This document shows, in pieces, positions 27,501-35,542 of a DNA stretch of 64,000 nt. Positions within the stretch are counted from its first letter, which is position 1. Each line of letters starts with the position of its first letter. The notes under the pieces were generated by a model. That model was not told where the DNA came from, searched no databases, and saw only the letters and a program-made list of their open reading frames with translations. A program made the position numbers and the translations under genes. This DNA is from Inquilinus sp. KBS0705 (GTDB lineage: Bacteria; Bacteroidota; Bacteroidia; Sphingobacteriales; Sphingobacteriaceae): contig VCCI02000002.1 of assembly GCA_005938025.2 (NCBI GenBank), positions 248,001 to 312,000 on the forward strand, given 5' to 3'.

Positions 27501-27910
27501 AAATGGCTCGGCAGCAGCAGATGATAAGGCAAACGTTGCAGCAAATTAACCAGGATAAAAACAAGGACGGAACGGGCGGCTTAGGCAATTTGGACAAAAT
27601 TTCAAAAGAAATGGAACAAACCGAGAACGATCTCGTAAACAGAAAAATAACCGAAGAAGCGATAAAAAGACAGCAGCAAATACAAACCCGGCTGCTTGAG
27701 GCCGAAAAGGCAGAACAACAGCGCGAGCAAGACCAAAAAAGGGAAAGCCGCGCAGCAAATGATATGCCGCCGGGATATATTAAGGCTTTGAAGGATTATG
27801 AACAAGTTAAAACTAAGCAAACAGAACAGCTAAAAACTGTCCCGCCATCGCTTAATTTGTATTACCGACAAAAAACCAAGATTTACTTTGAGCAACTTAA
27901 TTCAAAATGA
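24590..27910 (+). CDS. DUF4175 family membrane protein
   Basis: A 1106-residue protein matching the DUF4175 family. Two N-terminal transmembrane helices (about 24-46, 55-76) are followed by a soluble segment, a third helix (about 157-176), an extracytoplasmic beta-rich part (about 190-490), and a very long coiled-coil region (about 500-1090) heavy in Gln, Lys, Asn and Glu. Family function is unknown. The start of the next gene lies 1 base after the stop, so the HATPase gene and ybeY are almost certainly co-expressed. The highly repetitive Gln/Lys region is reading-frame real, as the flanks are continuous. Confidence 0.9.
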   Translation: MAPTENYDLLIDKINSFIRKYHYNNLLRGLIFLGAGIFSAYIAITLMEYFGNFNTLLRTLLFYFFILLNLGLMIWLVLPPLLARLKLAKTLSHDEAAEIIGHHFNDVHDKLLNTLQLKKQAADNAEHRELIEASINQKIQTLNPVSFPSAVNIRENSKYLKWVIPPAAIICIIAFAAPSVLTESTKRLIRHNEYFAPVAPFQFVVMNKSFSAVQGDDFKLDIKLTGDKIPSDVYIETETNTFKLDKESLSRFHYLFTNLQQSTTFKLSGNGFTSAPYQIKVNLRPVILHFDAALDYPAYLHKKNETLANAGDLTLPAGTTVTWKIHTQNTTSLLFTLGDKSQTIQPAADDVFEHRERLFKNNLYNISPVNLAVNKAEPAAYRIQVIADEAPAIEMQEKPDSVSMKAFYFNGEVQDDHGFSSLTFHYKIGGKQQQKSFTKQVKADLSANQARFFYYWNLNELGIKPGDAVSYYFEVADNDGVAGPKATRTPERTINIPDAGALAQQLNAGTQAVKQKMQSAVKLAGQIERSAQKLNQTLLDKDNLSFDEKKQVEELLQRRKDLEDLVKDIQAENKKNLYNRQENQEQNQELLDKQKQIEDLFNNVLDEKTRDMLKSLQQMLEQNQKDETRDGLSKMQMDNKSLKKELDRILELYKKLDFDQKLNQSVNQLNELADQQKKLADNGQKAGNSAQDLEQQKKLNNDFQDVKKSLDDLQKAAEQSGAKQEFTNPEKEKNAIDEQMKQSADQLQKNNRKQAAESQKKAAQQLQQLAKQLQQDGAEGEESQNNIDARQLRELLKSLVNSSFNQEKIMQSIRGLNPADPSYTKLAQQQKDVKDNLKTAEDSLYSLSRRVPQIQSTVNKEITGINTQVDQALENLGDRKTAEAIRNQQYAMTAMNNLALMLSEALEQLQKQQNKSGKGKGKQNQPSLSQLSKMQQQLNQNMQKAREQMQQQGNQPQAKSGQLGMSEQLAKMARQQQMIRQTLQQINQDKNKDGTGGLGNLDKISKEMEQTENDLVNRKITEEAIKRQQQIQTRLLEAEKAEQQREQDQKRESRAANDMPPGYIKALKDYEQVKTKQTEQLKTVPPSLNLYYRQKTKIYFEQLNSK

Positions 27911-27911
27911 C

Positions 27912-28334
27912 ATGGAACAGGCAAATGTGCAATCCGGAGAATTGTACACCTTACAACTTCCATCAAAACACGAAAGCATAACCCTGCTTGAAAATTTGAT
28001 AGAAGAGGTAGCTGACAAATATAAAGTAAGCGAGGACACTTTTGCCAATATGATGACCTGCCTTAATGAGGCGGTTATTAACGCGATAATTCACGGCAAT
28101 AAGCTTGACCCTGATAAACTGGTTATTGTTAATGCCGAAGTGGACAACAGACGCATAGTGTGGACCATTACCGATGAAGGCCCGGGCTTTGATTACAACA
28201 ATCTGGCCGACCCAACCGCGCCCGACAAGCTGGAAGAGCTAACCGGCCGCGGCGTGTTTATTATTAAGCACCTTGCCGACCAATGCGTATTTAACGTAAA
28301 AGGCAACGAGGTTGAATTGCACTTTAAAATATAA
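27912..28334 (+). CDS. Anti-sigma-type HATPase (RsbW-like)
   Basis: A 140-residue histidine-kinase-type ATP-binding domain with the N box (NEAVINAIIHGN), G1 (TDEGPGFD) and G2 (GRGVFIIKHLAD). It lacks a dimerisation/phospho-acceptor domain, so it resembles anti-sigma kinases of the RsbW/SpoIIAB type. The ATG at 27912 is chosen over the upstream TTG at 27888, which overlaps the DUF4175 gene. Its end overlaps ybeY by 1 base (TAATG). A partner anti-anti-sigma protein is not seen nearby. Confidence 0.85.
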   Translation: MEQANVQSGELYTLQLPSKHESITLLENLIEEVADKYKVSEDTFANMMTCLNEAVINAIIHGNKLDPDKLVIVNAEVDNRRIVWTITDEGPGFDYNNLADPTAPDKLEELTGRGVFIIKHLADQCVFNVKGNEVELHFKI

Positions 28335-28759
28335 TGGCCGCCATACAGTTTTTTGAAGAGGACGTAACCTTTAAGCTAAAAAACAAAACAGCCGTACGCA
28401 AATGGATAGCCGATACCATAATTGCAGAGGGATATAAACTAAGTGAGCTTACCTACGTGTTTTGTTCAGATGCATACCTGCTGGACATGAACAGGCAATA
28501 CCTTGATCATGATACTTATACCGATATCATCACCTTTGATAACTCAGAAGAGGACGGTATTATTGTAGGCGATATATTTATATCTGCCGAGCGTATTAAA
28601 GAAAACGCCGCCAAGTTTGAGGTAACCGAAACTCAGGAAATGCACCGGGTTATGATACATGGCGCCCTGCACCTACTGGGCTATAAAGACAAAACTGCCG
28701 CCGACAAGAAAAAAATGACTTTAAAAGAAGATTTTTATTTAGGTAAAAGAAACTTTTAA
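28334..28759 (+). CDS. ybeY: rRNA maturation RNase YbeY
   Basis: A 141-residue zinc endoribonuclease needed for 16S rRNA 3' maturation. The family signature HGxLHLxGY is intact (HGALHLLGYKDKTAADKKKM), but the third metal ligand of the canonical GYDH form is Asp here (GYKD). This is seen in the sequence; I believe it is usual in Bacteroidota but cannot check. It starts inside the stop codon of the HATPase gene, indicating translational coupling. Confidence 0.93.
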   Translation: MAAIQFFEEDVTFKLKNKTAVRKWIADTIIAEGYKLSELTYVFCSDAYLLDMNRQYLDHDTYTDIITFDNSEEDGIIVGDIFISAERIKENAAKFEVTETQEMHRVMIHGALHLLGYKDKTAADKKKMTLKEDFYLGKRNF

Positions 28760-28807
28760 TAGCTAATTTTACGTTTATAAACTATTCATAACCAATTTTT
28801 TAAAACA

Positions 28808-29323
28808 ATGAAAACACTTACCTTAATATTAGCATTGCTGTTTGTAAGCAACGCGCCATCGTCTGTATACGATTTTAAATTAAAAACCATTGATGGCGAC
28901 GCTTTTTCGCTGGCCAAATACAAAGGCAAAAAAGTACTTATTGTAAATACAGCTTCAAAATGTGGTTTTACCCCACAATATGCGGATCTTCAAAAACTGG
29001 CCGATCAGTATAAAGACAAAGTCGTTGTTGTTGGTTTTCCGGCAAACAACTTCGGTAGCCAGGAGCCTGGTGCAGAAAACGAAATTAAAACTTTTTGCCA
29101 AAAAAACTTCGGCGTTACCTTCCCGCTTAGCTCTAAGGTAAGTGTTAAAGGCGACGATATAGCTCCTTTGTTTGCTTACCTTACATCGGCACCTAATCCG
29201 GATTTTACCGGAGAGATCAAATGGAACTTCGAGAAATTCCTGATTGACGAGAATGGTAAATTAATACACCGTTACCGCTCACAAACAAAACCATTAGACC
29301 CGGCCATTACCGGCGCTTTATAA
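28808..29323 (+). CDS. Secreted glutathione peroxidase-family protein
   Basis: A 171-residue thioredoxin-fold peroxidase with a short hydrophobic N-terminus (about 1-18). The catalytic Cys is in ASKCGFTPQY, the partner Gln in FPANNFGSQEPG, and Trp/Asn in WNFEKF, completing the family tetrad. The Cys (not selenocysteine) form probably uses thioredoxin-like donors. It is followed by a strong terminator. Confidence 0.93.
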   Translation: MKTLTLILALLFVSNAPSSVYDFKLKTIDGDAFSLAKYKGKKVLIVNTASKCGFTPQYADLQKLADQYKDKVVVVGFPANNFGSQEPGAENEIKTFCQKNFGVTFPLSSKVSVKGDDIAPLFAYLTSAPNPDFTGEIKWNFEKFLIDENGKLIHRYRSQTKPLDPAITGAL

Positions 29324-29334
29324 TTACAGCATTA

Positions 29335-29373
29335 AACAAAAAAGGGCGCTTAAATTAAGCGCCCTTTTTTGTT
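29335..29373. terminator. Terminator after glutathione peroxidase gene
   Basis: Nearly perfect stem 29335-29352 with 29356-29373 (arms rich in GGGCGC and A/T-runs), loop of 3 bases. The T-run lies on both sides. Confidence 0.9.
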
Positions 29374-29382
29374 TTAACCTTC

Positions 29383-29489
29383 GTGTCATTTCGAACGAGT
29401 AACGAGGAGAAATCTTGTTCGGATAAATGGAGGCCAACTTTGCTTGACTAACAGGATTTTTCCTCGCGACCGCTTGTTCGAGATAACAC
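29383..29489. repeat. Dispersed imperfect palindrome, copy 1
   Basis: A 107-bp imperfect inverted repeat. The left end GTGTCATTTCGAACGAG and the right end (complement GTGTTATCTCGAACAAG) pair over roughly 35-40 bases with several mismatches. It belongs to the same family as copies at 39837, 44102, 60096, 62435, 62714 and 62823, but of the TCGAAC/ATCTTGTTC subtype. Confidence 0.75.
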
Positions 29490-29496
29490 CAGCGAA

Positions 29497-30279
29497 TTAT
29501 TGATCCGCTGCTTTTTTAGCCGCTTTCTCTTTAGCCTTTTGAGCGTCTTCCTTCACTTTTTTAATTGAATCCTGTTTAGCTTTTGCTGCTTTCTCTTTTT
29601 TCTTGAAGAAACCTCTTAGCAAAAAGTTATGCTGCGCGGCTTTCAGGTCCTCGTTTAGTGTGGCTGTGGTAGAGTGTACCCCTTTCATGGTGGTTTGCGC
29701 CTGCCTAACGGTACCCTCCAGGTCGCGGGCTATTTTATCGTTGTTTAGCAGGCGGCCAATGCTGCCCTTCCCGTGGTTTACTTTCTCCACAATTTCTGAT
29801 AGGTTACTGGTAAGCACTTCAGCGTTATCGGCCACCTTGGTAAGTTTGGTAATTATCTTATCCACATCTACCGGGTTAACAGAGGTTAGCTGGTTACCCT
29901 CTTCTACCTCTTTAGTGCTGGTAATGCCGCCCGGGGCTATTACCACCAGCTTATCGCCCATTAGCCCATCGCTGCCAATGCTCATTTTAGAGTCGGTTTT
30001 AATGAATTTTTTTACCGAGTTGTTCAGTGTCAGGTCTACCCGTACCGAGCTATCGGTAACAATATTGATAGCATCAACCACGCCCACGTTTATACCTGCA
30101 AAACGCACGTTGTTACCTATGGTAAGCCCGCTTACGTTTTTAAAGGTGCCGTATACCCTAAAAGTAGAGCTAAACAGGCTTTTTTGGTTGCCAATGTAAA
30201 AAACGGCCAGGAACAATACCAGCAGGCCAACTGCTGTAAATGCGCCAATTTTTATTTTTTGTGATGATGTGGTTTTCAT
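29497..30279 (-). CDS. mlaD: MCE/MlaD-family lipid-binding protein
   Basis: A 260-residue protein with one N-terminal membrane helix (about 10-30) and an MCE domain (about 38-120: FKNVSGLTIGNNVRFAGINVG). Helices and a Lys/Ala-rich C-terminal tail (about 230-260) follow. MlaD forms the hexameric periplasmic phospholipid shuttle of the MlaFEDB system. The gene overlaps the ATPase gene by 4 bases (ATGA). The MlaB and MlaC partners are not in this operon. Confidence 0.9.
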   Translation of the reverse strand: MKTTSSQKIKIGAFTAVGLLVLFLAVFYIGNQKSLFSSTFRVYGTFKNVSGLTIGNNVRFAGINVGVVDAINIVTDSSVRVDLTLNNSVKKFIKTDSKMSIGSDGLMGDKLVVIAPGGITSTKEVEEGNQLTSVNPVDVDKIITKLTKVADNAEVLTSNLSEIVEKVNHGKGSIGRLLNNDKIARDLEGTVRQAQTTMKGVHSTTATLNEDLKAAQHNFLLRGFFKKKEKAAKAKQDSIKKVKEDAQKAKEKAAKKAADQ

Positions 30280-31061
30280 TTGGTTTTGTTAAAAAATGAT
30301 CTTACAAATTGGTCGTCCGAGTTTTTTAGCTCATCAAATGAGCCTTCGGCTATATAGGCACCCTCATTCATTATCACTACGCGGTCGGCAACTATTTTTG
30401 CGCATTCCATATCGTGGGTAATAATGATGGATGATGTTTTATACTTTTTCTGCATGTTCAGTATCAGCTCACTTATCTCTCGCGACGTAATGGGGTCAAG
30501 GCCCGTCGTAGGCTCGTCATATAGCATTATTTCGGGCCGTACTATCATTGTACGTGCCAGGCCGGCGCGCTTACGCATGCCGCCCGATAGGTCCGATGGC
30601 ATTTTATCAATGGCATCCAGCAGGCCTACACCGTCTAACACTTCCTCTATTCGTTTATCTAGCTCGCTTTGGTCATTTAATTTCAGCACTCTGGTTAGCG
30701 GAAACTCCAAATTCTCGCGCACGGTCATCGAATCGTATAACGCTCCGCTTTGAAACAGGAAACCCACTTTGGTGCGTAATTCCTTTAATTGCTCGTCGCC
30801 CATGTTGGCTACATCATCACCCAACACCGTTACGGAGCCTTTATCCGGGTATAATAAGCCAACTATACACTGTATAGTAACCGATTTACCCTGGCCCGAT
30901 TTACCCAATACCACCACATTCTCGCCCCGCTTAAGCTTTAAGTTGATGTCTTTCAACACCGTTTTATCGCCAAATGCCTTTGATATATGGTCAATATCCA
31001 CCACTATCTCCCGGCTATCTGCCACCTTATTATCGGCTTTATGTTTTATTGCTGTTTCCAT
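30276..31061 (-). CDS. mlaF: MlaF-like ABC transporter ATPase
   Basis: A 261-residue ATPase with Walker A (GKSGQGKS), ABC signature (LSGGMRKRAGLARTM), Walker B (IMLYDEPTTGLD) and a conserved His loop. It powers MlaE-dependent phospholipid movement. It lies 1 base after the permease stop and overlaps mlaD, so the three are one operon. Confidence 0.92.
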   Translation of the reverse strand: METAIKHKADNKVADSREIVVDIDHISKAFGDKTVLKDINLKLKRGENVVVLGKSGQGKSVTIQCIVGLLYPDKGSVTVLGDDVANMGDEQLKELRTKVGFLFQSGALYDSMTVRENLEFPLTRVLKLNDQSELDKRIEEVLDGVGLLDAIDKMPSDLSGGMRKRAGLARTMIVRPEIMLYDEPTTGLDPITSREISELILNMQKKYKTSSIIITHDMECAKIVADRVVIMNEGAYIAEGSFDELKNSDDQFVRSFFNKTK

Positions 31062-31062
31062 G

Positions 31063-31839
31063 TTACCTGTAAAATAATAAGCTGGTTATTTGCACGGCAA
31101 GCGCATCAATAACAAATATCCACAGCGATGCCGTTACCACAGCCGAATTAGCTGCAAGACCCACGCTTTCGGTCCCTTTGTTAGAATTATAGCCTTTATA
31201 ACAACCCACAAAGCCTATGGCAAAACCAAAAAAGAAGGTTTTAACCAATGCGGGTAAAAAATCAATAAACTCAAGGGATGATATACACTTGGTGAAGTAA
31301 AGAGAGAAACTGATATCGTCGGTAAAATTAAGCGCCAGGTAGCCGCCAAACAGCCCTATGGCGTCGCCAATAATAGTTAAAAGTGGCACCATTAAGCTCA
31401 CAGCTATAATACGGGTAACTACCAGGTATTGCATTGGGCTGGCGCCCGATACCTCCATAGCATCAATTTGCTCGGTTACCTTCATGCTGCCCAGCTCGGC
31501 ACCTATGCTCGATGCTATTTTACCGGCGCAAATAATGGCGATGATAACCGGCCCTATTTCGCGTACAAACGATACGGCAAGTGTTTTTGGCAGCATGCTC
31601 TCGGCTCCCATTTCAAGCATGGATGGCCTTAATTGTAAAATTAAGACCAATCCCATGATGAATGATGTTATACCTACCAGCATCATAGACCGGTAACCGA
31701 TCTCGTAACACTGGCGTACAAATTCCGACCACTCAAAACCGCCTTTAAAAATGTTACGGAAGAATTGCCTGAAGAAAACTATCTGTTCTCCAATGCCTTC
31801 CAGCCATCTTCTGTATCCGGTAATCGCCTGTTCTGCCAT
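31063..31839 (-). CDS. mlaE: MlaE-like ABC transporter permease
   Basis: A 258-residue membrane permease of the MlaE family (five to six helices; VKTFFFGFAIGFVGCYKG and IDAMEVSGASPMQYLVVTRI are typical). It transports phospholipids between the inner and outer membrane. It is the first gene of the operon mlaE-mlaF-mlaD, and its stop is 1 base from the mlaF ATG. Confidence 0.92.
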   Translation of the reverse strand: MAEQAITGYRRWLEGIGEQIVFFRQFFRNIFKGGFEWSEFVRQCYEIGYRSMMLVGITSFIMGLVLILQLRPSMLEMGAESMLPKTLAVSFVREIGPVIIAIICAGKIASSIGAELGSMKVTEQIDAMEVSGASPMQYLVVTRIIAVSLMVPLLTIIGDAIGLFGGYLALNFTDDISFSLYFTKCISSLEFIDFLPALVKTFFFGFAIGFVGCYKGYNSNKGTESVGLAANSAVVTASLWIFVIDALAVQITSLLFYR

Positions 31840-31920
31840 AACTTATTTATTACTTGCCAGTTATAAACAAACAATTACCGAATTGTTTTGATACGGAAAA
31901 TATTATTTATCGCTGATTGA

Positions 31921-32631
31921 TTACAGCATCGGAACTTCTATAATTAGTATTCGGCTGGTATCTGTAGTATCTATCGTAAATGATGCTGTATCGTAAACAC
32001 CAATAGCGTCCCTTTTGTTTAATTGCTGGCCGGTTATATTAGCACCACCTTCTATTAAAAATACATACGCGCCGTTTCCTGGGGTTTTTATAGTATACTC
32101 TACCTGCTGGCCCGCATCAAAATTACCGGTGCTAAAGGTGGTATCCTGGTTTAACCAAAGCGTATCATCACTTTTTACAGGCGATACCAAAGTGGTAAAC
32201 TGGTTTTGCACCAACTTATCGCTAAAGTTTTTTTGATCGTACCGTGGCGTAATATTCTTTACTTTAGGGAACACCCATATTTGCAAAGCCTGTGCAGGCT
32301 CGGTATTAGATGGATTATATTCGGAATGCACTATACCGGTACCTGCCGACATTACCTGCACTTCTCCTGGTTTTATAATACCCTTATTGCCCATACTGTC
32401 TTTATGCTCAACTGCTCCTTCCAGTACTATAGTGGTAATTTCCATGTTGTCATGCGGGTGGCTACCAAAGCCCATTCCCTCGCCTATCGTATCATCATTT
32501 AATACCCTTAGTGCACCAAAATGTACCTTATCGGGGTTGTAATACGGGCCAAAGCTGAATGAGAAATTAGCTTTTAACCAACCAATGTCATTGTGTCCGC
32601 GTTCGTTAGCGGGATGAAATACCGTTTTCAT
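31921..32631 (-). CDS. Pirin-family cupin protein
   Basis: A 236-residue bicupin with the pirin signature: HPANERGHNDIGWLKANFSF near the start, GFGSHPHDNMEITTIVLEG (metal-binding His and Glu) and QVMSAGTGIVHSEYN. Pirins may act as quercetinases or regulators; the role here is unknown. The ATG at 32629-32631 is chosen because the 22 upstream codons do not match the family. It is divergent from the next gene. Confidence 0.88.
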   Translation of the reverse strand: MKTVFHPANERGHNDIGWLKANFSFSFGPYYNPDKVHFGALRVLNDDTIGEGMGFGSHPHDNMEITTIVLEGAVEHKDSMGNKGIIKPGEVQVMSAGTGIVHSEYNPSNTEPAQALQIWVFPKVKNITPRYDQKNFSDKLVQNQFTTLVSPVKSDDTLWLNQDTTFSTGNFDAGQQVEYTIKTPGNGAYVFLIEGGANITGQQLNKRDAIGVYDTASFTIDTTDTSRILIIEVPML

Positions 32632-32709
32632 GATTTTTTTTTCCTTTTTTGTTTGTGTCATAATTACATGTTTAAACATACAATTATTATTCCACAAATT
32701 AATATTGTG

Positions 32710-32717
32710 TATTTTTG
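32710..32717 (+). promoter_or_regulatory. -7 element of the NAD(P)-binding protein gene (TATTTTTG)
   Basis: TATTTTTG fits TAnnTTTG, 18 bases before the ATG at 32736. No clear -33 TTTG. Confidence 0.45.
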
Positions 32718-32735
32718 CGCTTTAAACCTCCCATT

Positions 32736-33389
32736 ATGGCATATAAAGCAGTTATAGCGGGCGCAAGCGGCCTTATTGGCAGTAATTTATTAAATATACT
32801 GCTAAATGCGCCGGAGTATGATGAGGTACTGGTTTTAGTGCGTAAGGAGATTGCCATACAGCATAAAAAGTTATTGCAGTTGGTTATTGATTTTGATAAG
32901 CTGGATAATCATGCGGCAGCCATTACAGGCCATGCCGTGTTTAGTTGCATGGGTACTACCAAAGGGCAAACACCCGATGAGGTACAATACATAAAGATAG
33001 ATCATGACTACCCATTGCAGTTGGCTAAAATTGCGAAGCAAAATGGCGTTAAGCATTTTCACCTGGTGTCATCTATAGGGGCGGATGCAAAGTCGTCGTT
33101 GTTTTATACACGTTTAAAGGGCGAGTTGGAAAACGACCTGCAAGCTGTAGGTTTAGATGTGTTGCACATTTACCAGCCATCTATGCTTACCGGCCATAGG
33201 AATAAGCCAAGATTGGCCGATAAGGTGATGGGCGGCTTGTTTAAAATAATAAACCCGCTGCTAATTGGCGGAATGAAAAAATACAGGAGCATAAAAGGCT
33301 CGGAGGTTGCCGGGGCGATGTATAAAAAATCGTTAGACGACACGCCGGGCACTTATATACATATATCAGACAAAATAAAGACGATTTAG
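32736..33389 (+). CDS. NAD(P)-binding short-chain-type protein
   Basis: A 217-residue Rossmann protein with the nucleotide motif VIAGASGLIGSNLL (about 6-19). It resembles atypical SDR/HTATIP2-like proteins (FHLVSSIGADAKSSLFYTRL). The exact substrate is unknown. The ATG at 32736 is preferred over an upstream TTG at 32715. It overlaps the next ABC-F gene by 1 base, suggesting co-translation. Confidence 0.82.
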   Translation: MAYKAVIAGASGLIGSNLLNILLNAPEYDEVLVLVRKEIAIQHKKLLQLVIDFDKLDNHAAAITGHAVFSCMGTTKGQTPDEVQYIKIDHDYPLQLAKIAKQNGVKHFHLVSSIGADAKSSLFYTRLKGELENDLQAVGLDVLHIYQPSMLTGHRNKPRLADKVMGGLFKIINPLLIGGMKKYRSIKGSEVAGAMYKKSLDDTPGTYIHISDKIKTI

Positions 33390-35254
33390 TGAGTACATAT
33401 ATTTCGGCCGAAAATTTAGGCCATTCTTTTCATGACAACTGGTTATTTAAAAACCTGACTATTGGTATTAACCGCGGGCGGCGGGTTGCCCTTGTGGGTA
33501 TTAATGGCGCAGGTAAATCAACCCTGTTGAAGATACTGTCGGGTTCGTTAAAGCCTACAGAGGGTAAGGTTGCGCAAAGTCGCGACCTTAATGTGGGCTA
33601 CCTGGAACAAGACCCTCATTTTAAAAACGCGGTAACTATAAGCGATTACATCTTTCATGCCGATAACATTCAGCAGCAACTGATACGCAAATACGAAGAA
33701 TTGCTGGAGAACGACCCGGATAACATGAAGGATCTGGAAAAGGTGATGGAAGAGCTTAGCGAAGTAGATGCCTGGGAATATGAATATAAGATAAAGACAA
33801 TTTTAGGGCGACTTGATATACACCACCTTAACCAGCACATTAACACGCTATCAGGCGGGCAAAAGAAACGTTTAGCTTTAGCTAAACTATTAATTGAGGA
33901 CCCTGAAATATATATTTTAGATGAGCCAACTAATCACCTAGATATTGATACTATTGAGTGGCTGGAGAAATTATTGACCGAAGGGAACAAAACCATTTTG
34001 ATGGTTACGCACGACAGGTACTTTTTAGATAACGTGTGTAACGAAATATTGGAGATAGATAAAGGAAAAATCATCCCCTATTTTGGCAACTACGGCTATT
34101 ATTTAGAGAAAAAGGCCGAAAGGGAAGCGTCTGATGAAGCAACTTTTCAAAAGAACAGTAATTTACTACGTAAAGAGTTGGAATGGATGCGCAGGCAGCC
34201 AAAGGCAAGGGGCACAAAATCAAAATCGCGGATAGATGCTTTTTATGACCTGGAGGGCAAAACCAAAAATAACGGACCTAAACAGGATGTGGAACTATCG
34301 GTTAAAATTGCGCGCCAGGGTAATAAAATAATGGAAATGCATAATGTGAGCAAAGCCTTTAACGGCAATACTTACGTTAACAAATTCAACTACATATTTA
34401 AAAAAGGTGATCGGATAGGATTGGCGGGTAAGAATGGCAGCGGGAAATCGACTCTGCTTAACTTAATAACCGACCAGTTAAAACCAGATAGTGGGGAGAT
34501 TATTAAAGGCGAAACTACTGTTATTGGTTATTTTAACCAGGCTGGTTTAAACTTTAAGGAAGACGAGCGTGTAATAGATGTAGTAAAAAACGTGGCAGAG
34601 TTTATTACGATGGCCGATGGTAAAATGATTTCGGCATCGGCACTACTTACTTTATTCCTGTTCCCTCCCGCAAAGCAATACGGTTTTATATCAAAACTTA
34701 GTGGTGGCGAAAAGAAAAGGTTGCACCTGATGAGCATTCTGATGAAAAACCCTAACTTTTTAATACTGGATGAGCCAACCAACGATTTGGATATTGATAC
34801 GCTAAACGTTTTAGAGGACTTCCTGACCACCTACCCCGGTATATTGATGCTGGTATCGCACGACAGATATTTACTGGATAAGATGGCCGATCAGTTGTTT
34901 ATTATGGAGCCGCAGGGCCATGTAAAGGTTTATAACGGCAACTATTCATCATACCGCTTAGAGCTTGAAGAAAGCAAGGCGCAAAACAAAAAACCGGCCC
35001 CTGCTACAACGCCTGCTGCGGAACAACCTAAAAAGGCGAAGCTGAGCTTTAAGGAAGAAAAAGAATTTGAAGGGTTAGAAAAGGAAATAGCCGATATTGA
35101 AGCTAAACTGCAGGAGACAACCGAGGAGCTTAATACTACTAATATCGATCCTAAAAAGCTAAACCAGTTAACAGATAAGATCGCTTATTTAAATAAACAG
35201 CTGGATCAAAAATCCGCACGTTGGATTGAATTGGGAGAACTTAAAGAAGCATAA
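33389..35254 (+). CDS. ABC-F ATPase (Uup-like)
   Basis: A 621-residue protein with two ABC domains and no membrane segment. Walker A motifs GINGAGKST (about 37-45) and GKNGSGKST (about 347-355), signatures LSGGQKKRLALAKL and LSGGEKKRLHLMS, and two DEPTNxLDIDT Walker B regions are present. A C-terminal coiled-coil domain (about 545-620) is of the Uup type. ABC-F proteins act on the ribosome or in DNA-linked functions. The start is GTG at 33389, overlapping the upstream stop by one base. Confidence 0.93.
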   Translation: MSTYISAENLGHSFHDNWLFKNLTIGINRGRRVALVGINGAGKSTLLKILSGSLKPTEGKVAQSRDLNVGYLEQDPHFKNAVTISDYIFHADNIQQQLIRKYEELLENDPDNMKDLEKVMEELSEVDAWEYEYKIKTILGRLDIHHLNQHINTLSGGQKKRLALAKLLIEDPEIYILDEPTNHLDIDTIEWLEKLLTEGNKTILMVTHDRYFLDNVCNEILEIDKGKIIPYFGNYGYYLEKKAEREASDEATFQKNSNLLRKELEWMRRQPKARGTKSKSRIDAFYDLEGKTKNNGPKQDVELSVKIARQGNKIMEMHNVSKAFNGNTYVNKFNYIFKKGDRIGLAGKNGSGKSTLLNLITDQLKPDSGEIIKGETTVIGYFNQAGLNFKEDERVIDVVKNVAEFITMADGKMISASALLTLFLFPPAKQYGFISKLSGGEKKRLHLMSILMKNPNFLILDEPTNDLDIDTLNVLEDFLTTYPGILMLVSHDRYLLDKMADQLFIMEPQGHVKVYNGNYSSYRLELEESKAQNKKPAPATTPAAEQPKKAKLSFKEEKEFEGLEKEIADIEAKLQETTEELNTTNIDPKKLNQLTDKIAYLNKQLDQKSARWIELGELKEA

Positions 35255-35258
35255 AAGA

Positions 35259-35504
35259 TTGAAAGCATCAGATATCATCGCATCAATTGGCGTCATTATT
35301 TTATTGATCGCCTTTTTATTAAATCTGTTCAAAAGGCTATCAGCACAAAGCCGCTGGTACAGCGGGATGAATTGTTTAGGTGCCGGTATGTGCTGCTTTT
35401 CGTCATATTTAATACATTTTTACCCGTTTGTTGTATTAGAATTCATTTGGGCGTCGTTTGCTTTATACTCGTTTATTAACGTTCCACGTGGAACATCAGA
35501 TTAA
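35259..35504 (+). CDS. CBU_0592-like small membrane protein
   Basis: An 81-residue protein with two to three membrane helices ([19 protein letters not shown] near the N-terminus, then helices near 45-70), like the CBU_0592 family. The start is uncertain; TTG at 35259, 4 bases after the ABC-F stop, gives the family length. Its last codons (N V P R G T) are written in the first parS-like palindrome. Confidence 0.65.
   Translation: MKASDIIASIGVIILLIAFLLNLFKRLSAQSRWYSGMNCLGAGMCCFSSYLIHFYPFVVLEFIWASFALYSFINVPRGTSD
35481..35494. promoter_or_regulatory. parS-like palindrome 1
   Basis: GTTCCACGTGGAAC, a 14-bp perfect palindrome matching the core of the bacterial ParB-binding parS site (TGTTTCACGTGAAACA in many phyla, with TTCC/GGAA in others). 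It lies inside the end of the CBU_0592-like gene. Confidence 0.65.
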
Positions 35505-35516
35505 GGATATTTCAAT

Positions 35517-35532
35517 TGTTCCACGTGGAACA
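35517..35532. promoter_or_regulatory. parS-like palindrome 2
   Basis: TGTTCCACGTGGAACA, a 16-bp perfect palindrome of the parS type, 22 bases after palindrome 1. It ends one base before the GGAGG ribosome-binding site of mnmG. Confidence 0.7.
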
Positions 35533-35542
35533 TGGAGGTTGT

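Noticed and set aside
27055-27597. 180-codon minus-strand open frame inside the DUF4175 gene
   Set aside because: Antisense shadow of the Gln/Lys-rich coiled coil; Cys-rich nonsense protein.
35226-35258. Longer N-terminus for the CBU_0592-like gene
   Set aside because: It would overlap the end of the ABC-F gene and adds residues unlike the family; TTG at 35259 fits better.
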